Positions 7,902 through 11,143 of a DNA stretch of 11,143 nt are shown here, piece by piece. Position 1 is the stretch's first letter; each line of letters opens with the position of its first letter. The notes below the pieces were generated by a model, which worked only from the letters and a program-made list of their open reading frames with translations, did no database searches and had not been told where the DNA came from. The stretch comes from Nitrospirota bacterium (GTDB lineage Bacteria; Nitrospirota; Thermodesulfovibrionia; Thermodesulfovibrionales; Magnetobacteriaceae): contig JADFXZ010000069.1 in the NCBI GenBank assembly GCA_015233265.1, positions 1 to 11,143 on the forward strand. The letters run 5' to 3'. The translations under genes and the position numbers were made by a program.

Positions 7902-8975
7902 TTATGCCTCACCGTAGCTGTGCAGACCGGACAAGAATATGTTGACACCAAGATATGTAAATATCACCGTGATAAATCCTATCGATGACAGCACCGCTAT
8001 CTTGTTGCCGCGCCAGCCTCGCAAATACCTTGCGTGCAGATAAAAGGCATATACAAGCCACGATATCAAAGACCATGTCTCCTTCGGGTCCCAGCTCCAA
8101 TATACACCCCAGGCCTGGTCTGCCCATATCGCTCCAAATATCAGCCCGCCAAGCGTAAAAATGGGAAATCCCACCGCTATTATCTTGTAGTTTAGTTCTT
8201 CGAGAAACTCCAGAGAAAGGCCAAAGGTCATGAGCATTCGCTTCAGCACGTATCCATACCTCCACGCGGCAATTATAATTGCAAGCGCCCCCGCAAAGCT
8301 CAACCACACAGTTGGTCCGGAGTCACTCCTGAAAGTCGCCTTAAACAGATAACCCTTGATAAACTGCTGCTGCGACGTCCCGGCTGCCTTAAACGTTAAA
8401 AAGTCTGCCCCCATTGCCGCTAATACAATAAAAAAGACACTCCCGGCAACCGTCCAAAATATATAGGAACTCTCATTGCGTTTTTCTGTACTCAACACTA
8501 AATACAACATCCCAGTGGCAAAGGCCAGTCCAAAGGCGGCATAGGCGATAAAACTCATCGTCACATGCGCTAACAGCCAGTTGCTCTGAAGGGCAGGCAC
8601 AAGCGGCTCAATTTCTTTCGATATGCCGGTTAGATCAATAAATCCAAGGGCCAGACCGGCCAGCGGCGTGACAAATGCCCCAAATGTCCTGTTGTGATAC
8701 TTGAATTCGATGATGAGATAGCCAAGCATCAGACACCAGACAAAAAAAATCAGCGACTCATAGAGATTCGTAAGCGGCGCCCTGCCAATCCCCATGCCGT
8801 AGGACTCCACCCATCGAAAAATCAGCGCCGCGCTCTGTGATAAAAAAGCGGCTGAGGCCACAGCGGTTGCTGTTACCCCCACTGCCTCGTTTTTAAATAT
8901 GAAATATCCTATGTAGACCATCATAGCCATAAAGTACCCAACTTCGGCTATGCCAAATAGTATAGGACTACTCAT
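7902..8975 (-). CDS. ccsA: System II cytochrome c biogenesis protein CcsA (also named CcsB/ResC), haem-handling WWD protein
   Basis: This polytopic membrane protein, with ResB, exports haem and attaches it to apocytochromes c outside the cytoplasmic membrane. The WWD signature WGVYWSWDPKETW is at 290-302. The expected His ligands are visible: H137 in WLLAHV, H314 in YAFYLHAR and H352 in LSGLHSYG. At 357 residues it is clearly longer than the usual bacterial protein of about 280. The extra length seems to lie at about 168-250 and includes two additional hydrophobic segments (about 171-190 and 222-243). The start is ATG 8975 with an ideal AAAGGAGG that overlaps the last codons of resB at a spacing of 8 nt. 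Only 5 bp separate it from the resB stop, so the two proteins should be made together. NCBI-style annotation often calls this protein CcsB. Confidence 0.94.
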   Translation of the reverse strand: MSSPILFGIAEVGYFMAMMVYIGYFIFKNEAVGVTATAVASAAFLSQSAALIFRWVESYGMGIGRAPLTNLYESLIFFVWCLMLGYLIIEFKYHNRTFGAFVTPLAGLALGFIDLTGISKEIEPLVPALQSNWLLAHVTMSFIAYAAFGLAFATGMLYLVLSTEKRNESSYIFWTVAGSVFFIVLAAMGADFLTFKAAGTSQQQFIKGYLFKATFRSDSGPTVWLSFAGALAIIIAAWRYGYVLKRMLMTFGLSLEFLEELNYKIIAVGFPIFTLGGLIFGAIWADQAWGVYWSWDPKETWSLISWLVYAFYLHARYLRGWRGNKIAVLSSIGFITVIFTYLGVNIFLSGLHSYGEA

Positions 8976-8980
8976 CTATG

Positions 8981-10426
8981 TTACCTCCTTTGCCCCTGAG
9001 CTGTGACGTGCGTTAACCGGTTAAAAACGCTGTTAATGACGCCCTCGTAACCGGTCTTGTTCTTGTTTGTAAAGGCCGCAATCTTTATTATTACCTTTGA
9101 TTTTTCAGGTTGCAGCAGTACCCATATTTTTTTGTGGCTTAGGAAAAACGCGCTATAAAGACCTATGGTTATAAATATGCACCCAGCATAGACCACCCAA
9201 ACGCCCGGGTCCTTTCTGACCTGAAGCCCTGTGTACTGGTAGCCCCAGTTATGCACCAACTCTACCTTGCTGCCATCAGGCATAGCCCATGTCTGGGGAT
9301 AGCGCTTTGCTATCCAGCCGGAGTGTCTCACCTTATCTTCAGCGGTGAACTCCACATAGATAGCAGGGTTGTTCATATTTTCAGTGTATGAATATGGCCT
9401 GTCATTTTTATCGAACGCCAGGGCCGGGCTAAAGGCAATCACCTTGCCAGAGGAGTTCGCCCCGGGGATTTTAAACGTCTCCCCTACGGCAAGCGATATT
9501 TGTTCTGACTTGCCGCCCTTAGGCGTTATGTTTAAGATTATCAGACTTTTAGAGTTATTTTTAGGAACTACGCCATAGCCGGACTGGTAAAACGTATAGC
9601 CCTTGTACTTTAAGGGATAGTTTACCCCAATGGTCTTTTTTAGAACAGTCTTTCCATTTTCTATAACTGAAAGCCAGCTTGAGTAGTCCTTTGGCATATC
9701 TGAGGTGCCGTAGAATGAGACGGCAAAGTTGTCACATCGAATTGAAAACCCAAGCGAGTGCTCAGCCCCCTCCTGAGTGTATGCAACTGCCGAGGTCTCA
9801 CCCTCTGGAAGTGTCAAATAGCCGCTGAACCCAAGGGTAACGCCGATTACCGAACCTATCAGAATTATTATTATACTGAAGTGTATGACATATACGGCAT
9901 AGCGTGAGTATCTACCGCTGTGGGCATAGAGCTGAATGTCTTTAGAGGCGGGGCTGCCGGCAGCTGCCTCAATTGGGTGCATACCGGGTTTCTTTAACGC
10001 CTCTAATGCCGCTGGTTTTGCTGTTTCTATATTGCCATCTATAGCCAGTTCTTTTTTTATCCCGTATTTATCGAAGTCCTTAGTCTCGATGGGTTTGACA
10101 GGCTCATTTACGATGCGCCTAATGTGCGGCAGCTTGTCAATGGAGCAGATGGTCAGGTTTGCCGCAAAGCAAATCAGTATCCCCGTAAACCACCACGAGT
10201 GGTACATGTCGGTCAGGCCAAGCGAAGCGGCGGTTTTATATGCGGTCTGAGCGTAGGCGGCGCCGAACATCTTTGTAAAGAGCTTGATGTTTTTCTCCGG
10301 CTGCGAGTTCTGCTCCACTACCGTACCTATTATCGAAGACAGCGCTATGACAGCAAACAGCGCCACCGCCAATTTCACGGAAGTAAAGAATTTCCATACC
10401 TTGTCGATTATGTTTTTATCTGCCAT
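8981..10426 (-). CDS. resB: Cytochrome c biogenesis protein ResB (Ccs1/CcsB)
   Basis: This is the second half of the System II cytochrome c synthetase; it supports haem transfer and apocytochrome presentation beside CcsA. The 481 residues show the ResB pattern: TM1 (about 15-35), TM2 (about 77-95) preceded by LTDMYHSWWF with H76, TM3 (about 176-197) with H182 in YVIHFSII, a large extracytoplasmic domain (about 200-400), and TM4 (about 408-430) just after GLQVRKDPGVW. H76 lies where the conserved transmembrane haem-ligand His of CcsB proteins is expected. No CxxC motif is present in the protein, as is normal for ResB. The start is ATG 10426 with AAGGA at a spacing of 6 nt. The upstream 105-aa gene ends 30 bp before it, and ccsA follows after 5 bp. 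Confidence 0.94.
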   Translation of the reverse strand: MADKNIIDKVWKFFTSVKLAVALFAVIALSSIIGTVVEQNSQPEKNIKLFTKMFGAAYAQTAYKTAASLGLTDMYHSWWFTGILICFAANLTICSIDKLPHIRRIVNEPVKPIETKDFDKYGIKKELAIDGNIETAKPAALEALKKPGMHPIEAAAGSPASKDIQLYAHSGRYSRYAVYVIHFSIIIILIGSVIGVTLGFSGYLTLPEGETSAVAYTQEGAEHSLGFSIRCDNFAVSFYGTSDMPKDYSSWLSVIENGKTVLKKTIGVNYPLKYKGYTFYQSGYGVVPKNNSKSLIILNITPKGGKSEQISLAVGETFKIPGANSSGKVIAFSPALAFDKNDRPYSYTENMNNPAIYVEFTAEDKVRHSGWIAKRYPQTWAMPDGSKVELVHNWGYQYTGLQVRKDPGVWVVYAGCIFITIGLYSAFFLSHKKIWVLLQPEKSKVIIKIAAFTNKNKTGYEGVINSVFNRLTHVTAQGQRR

Positions 10427-10456
10427 CGAGTGTCCTTGAGGGCAAGGCCGTCAAGT

Positions 10457-10774
10457 TTAGAGTTTGCCCCCTATTATTTGACCAAGTACCGAGGCCGCAA
10501 GCGACAGCGGGATGTACTTGTAGTCCAGATGAACCATTGACCTCATCAGGATGACGAATGGAATCGGCAAATGTATATACAAAAACCACTTAAACGATCG
10601 CTTTCTCTGGCGCTGCCTTAAATACCCGAAAGGCAGATTAAGCAGTGTTGCAAACAGCATCAACACCGTAATTGCCCCCCCGTGCGACAACGATACGTTG
10701 CTCAGACGCAGCACATCACTTATCCTGCTTATTATCTTAGTTATATAGGGGACTATGTCCATTTTAACCGTCAC
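10457..10774 (-). CDS. Small membrane protein of unknown function, first gene of the resB-ccsA-uvrA run
   Basis: I do not recognise a named family. The 105 residues contain about three hydrophobic segments (about 33-50, 64-80 and 87-102), with a strongly basic stretch (RQRQRKRSFK, about 53-62) between the first two. This is consistent with a small polytopic inner-membrane protein. Two starts compete: GTG at 10774 and an in-frame ATG at 10762. Neither has a strong Shine-Dalgarno, and GTG leaves a short leader after the proposed promoter. The gene is followed 30 bp later by resB and reads away from larC. Its place ahead of resB hints at a role in, or co-expression with, cytochrome maturation, but that is inference from position only. 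Confidence 0.72.
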   Translation of the reverse strand: MTVKMDIVPYITKIISRISDVLRLSNVSLSHGGAITVLMLFATLLNLPFGYLRQRQRKRSFKWFLYIHLPIPFVILMRSMVHLDYKYIPLSLAASVLGQIIGGKL

Positions 10775-10798
10775 ACTTCAGGGCTTCTTGCACGAGAA

Positions 10799-10828
10799 AT
10801 ATTAACAGAAAAACTCGTCAATTGTAAA
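10799..10828 (-). promoter_or_regulatory. Candidate sigma70-type promoter for the minus-strand operon
   Basis: On the minus strand TTTACA (10828-10823) is followed after 18 bp by TAATAT (10804-10799). The -35 matches consensus at 5 of 6 positions and the -10 at 4 of 6. Transcription would begin about 15-20 bp before the GTG start of the 105-aa gene. It is the only reasonable promoter-like pair I see ahead of this five-gene run, but it is assigned by eye. Confidence 0.4.
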
Positions 10829-10845
10829 CCGCTGTTTTTTCTGTT
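10804..10845. promoter_or_regulatory. Perfect 10-bp inverted repeat in the divergent promoter region (possible operator)
   Basis: AACAGAAAAA at 10804-10813 is the exact reverse complement of TTTTTCTGTT at 10836-10845, with 22 bp between the arms. Arm centres are 32 bp apart, about three helical turns, so both would face the same side of DNA. The left arm touches the proposed -10 of the minus-strand promoter. The right arm lies about where a -35 for larC would fall. Part of the match is an A/T run, which makes chance occurrence easier. It could also be a weak stem in an antisense or leader RNA. Confidence 0.4.
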
Positions 10846-10855
10846 GCGATAAAGT

Positions 10856-10866
10856 TAAAATATACT
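10856..10866 (+). promoter_or_regulatory. Possible -10 region for larC
   Basis: TAAAAT (10856-10861) and TATACT (10861-10866) both resemble a -10 hexamer. No good -35 is seen at the right distance. If TATACT is used, transcription would begin at or within a few bases of the larC ATG at 10872, giving a leaderless or nearly leaderless mRNA. This would fit the absence of a Shine-Dalgarno there. Confidence 0.25.
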
Positions 10867-10871
10867 AGCTT

Positions 10872-11143
10872 ATGGAGAAAGTGGCAGCTGCCTACATTCA
10901 ATGCACCTCAGGGGTGAGCGGGGATATGCTCGTCGCAGCACTCTTAGACGCCGGCGTACCGATTGAGTATCTCAGGCAGAGGCTGTCTCTTTTGTCGAAA
11001 CACAGGGAGCTGGAGCCATTTGAGACAACGGCGAGGGCAGTTTTTAAAAACGGTTTCAGGGCTATTAAGTTCGACGTGAAGACATCAGCAAGCCATGTGC
11101 ACAGGAACTGGCAGGAGATAAAGGATATCATCGACGCCGCGGG
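10872..11143 (+). CDS. larC: LarC-family nickel-pincer cofactor biosynthesis protein (N-terminal part, cut by window edge)
   Basis: Ninety codons are visible before the window ends. The N-terminus has the LarC (DUF111) hallmark SGVSGDMLVAALLDAG (residues 13-28), and later HVHRNWQEIKDII, corresponding to the family's His-rich H-x-HR motif. LarC inserts nickel, in a CTP-dependent reaction, into the pincer cofactor used by lactate racemase and related LarA enzymes. Just before the hallmark the sequence reads YIQCTSG, whereas the family usually has an acidic residue (YFDC-x-SG), so an Asp-to-Gln change is apparent. The start is ATG 10872, with no Shine-Dalgarno. GTG 10881 follows a GGAG but too closely to be preferred. 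The gene diverges from the cytochrome operon. Completeness cannot be judged here. Confidence 0.88.
   Translation, partial: MEKVAAAYIQCTSGVSGDMLVAALLDAGVPIEYLRQRLSLLSKHRELEPFETTARAVFKNGFRAIKFDVKTSASHVHRNWQEIKDIIDAA

Overview
The window comes from a bacterial chromosome of roughly balanced GC content. It carries a Gram-negative-type RND efflux operon together with System II (Ccs/Res) cytochrome c maturation genes and the start of a LarC-family nickel-cofactor gene. That combination fits an anaerobic or microaerophilic Gram-negative lineage such as Nitrospirota or a deltaproteobacterial-type group. This is inferred from gene content and general protein character, not from a database match, so the taxonomic placement is weak.

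Left part (1-4450, + strand). The window opens at the last codons of an upstream gene, whose TGA overlaps the ATG of a very small ORF (TGATG). This ORF has a strong Shine-Dalgarno but stops after 26 codons. A different frame then continues with a plausible small membrane protein up to 223, which looks like one small gene split by a frameshift. Next come a lipoprotein-type periplasmic adaptor (254-1360) and, 3 bp later, a 1028-residue RND permease (1364-4450). Together these form the inner-membrane and periplasmic parts of a tripartite exporter. No outer-membrane channel gene is visible.

Middle (4451-4608). This is a short gap between converging genes, with small inverted repeats but no convincing intrinsic terminator.

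Right part (4609-10774, - strand). Five tightly packed genes probably form one operon, read right to left: a 105-residue membrane protein of unknown function, resB and ccsA (the two-protein System II haem-delivery and cytochrome c synthetase complex), a UvrA-family DNA-repair ATPase, and an unrecognised 174-residue protein built on a 51-residue tandem duplication. Intergenic gaps are 30, 5, 14 and 6 bp.

Far right (10775-11143). A 97-bp divergent promoter region holds a perfect 10-bp inverted repeat placed so that it could affect both directions. Beyond it starts larC (+ strand), cut off by the window edge.

Most of the window is recognisable housekeeping and transport. The least explained items are the duplicated 174-residue protein downstream of uvrA, the split small ORF at the left edge, the dyad in the divergent promoter, and the extra internal segment in CcsA. 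I did not find convincing evidence for a wholly new system.
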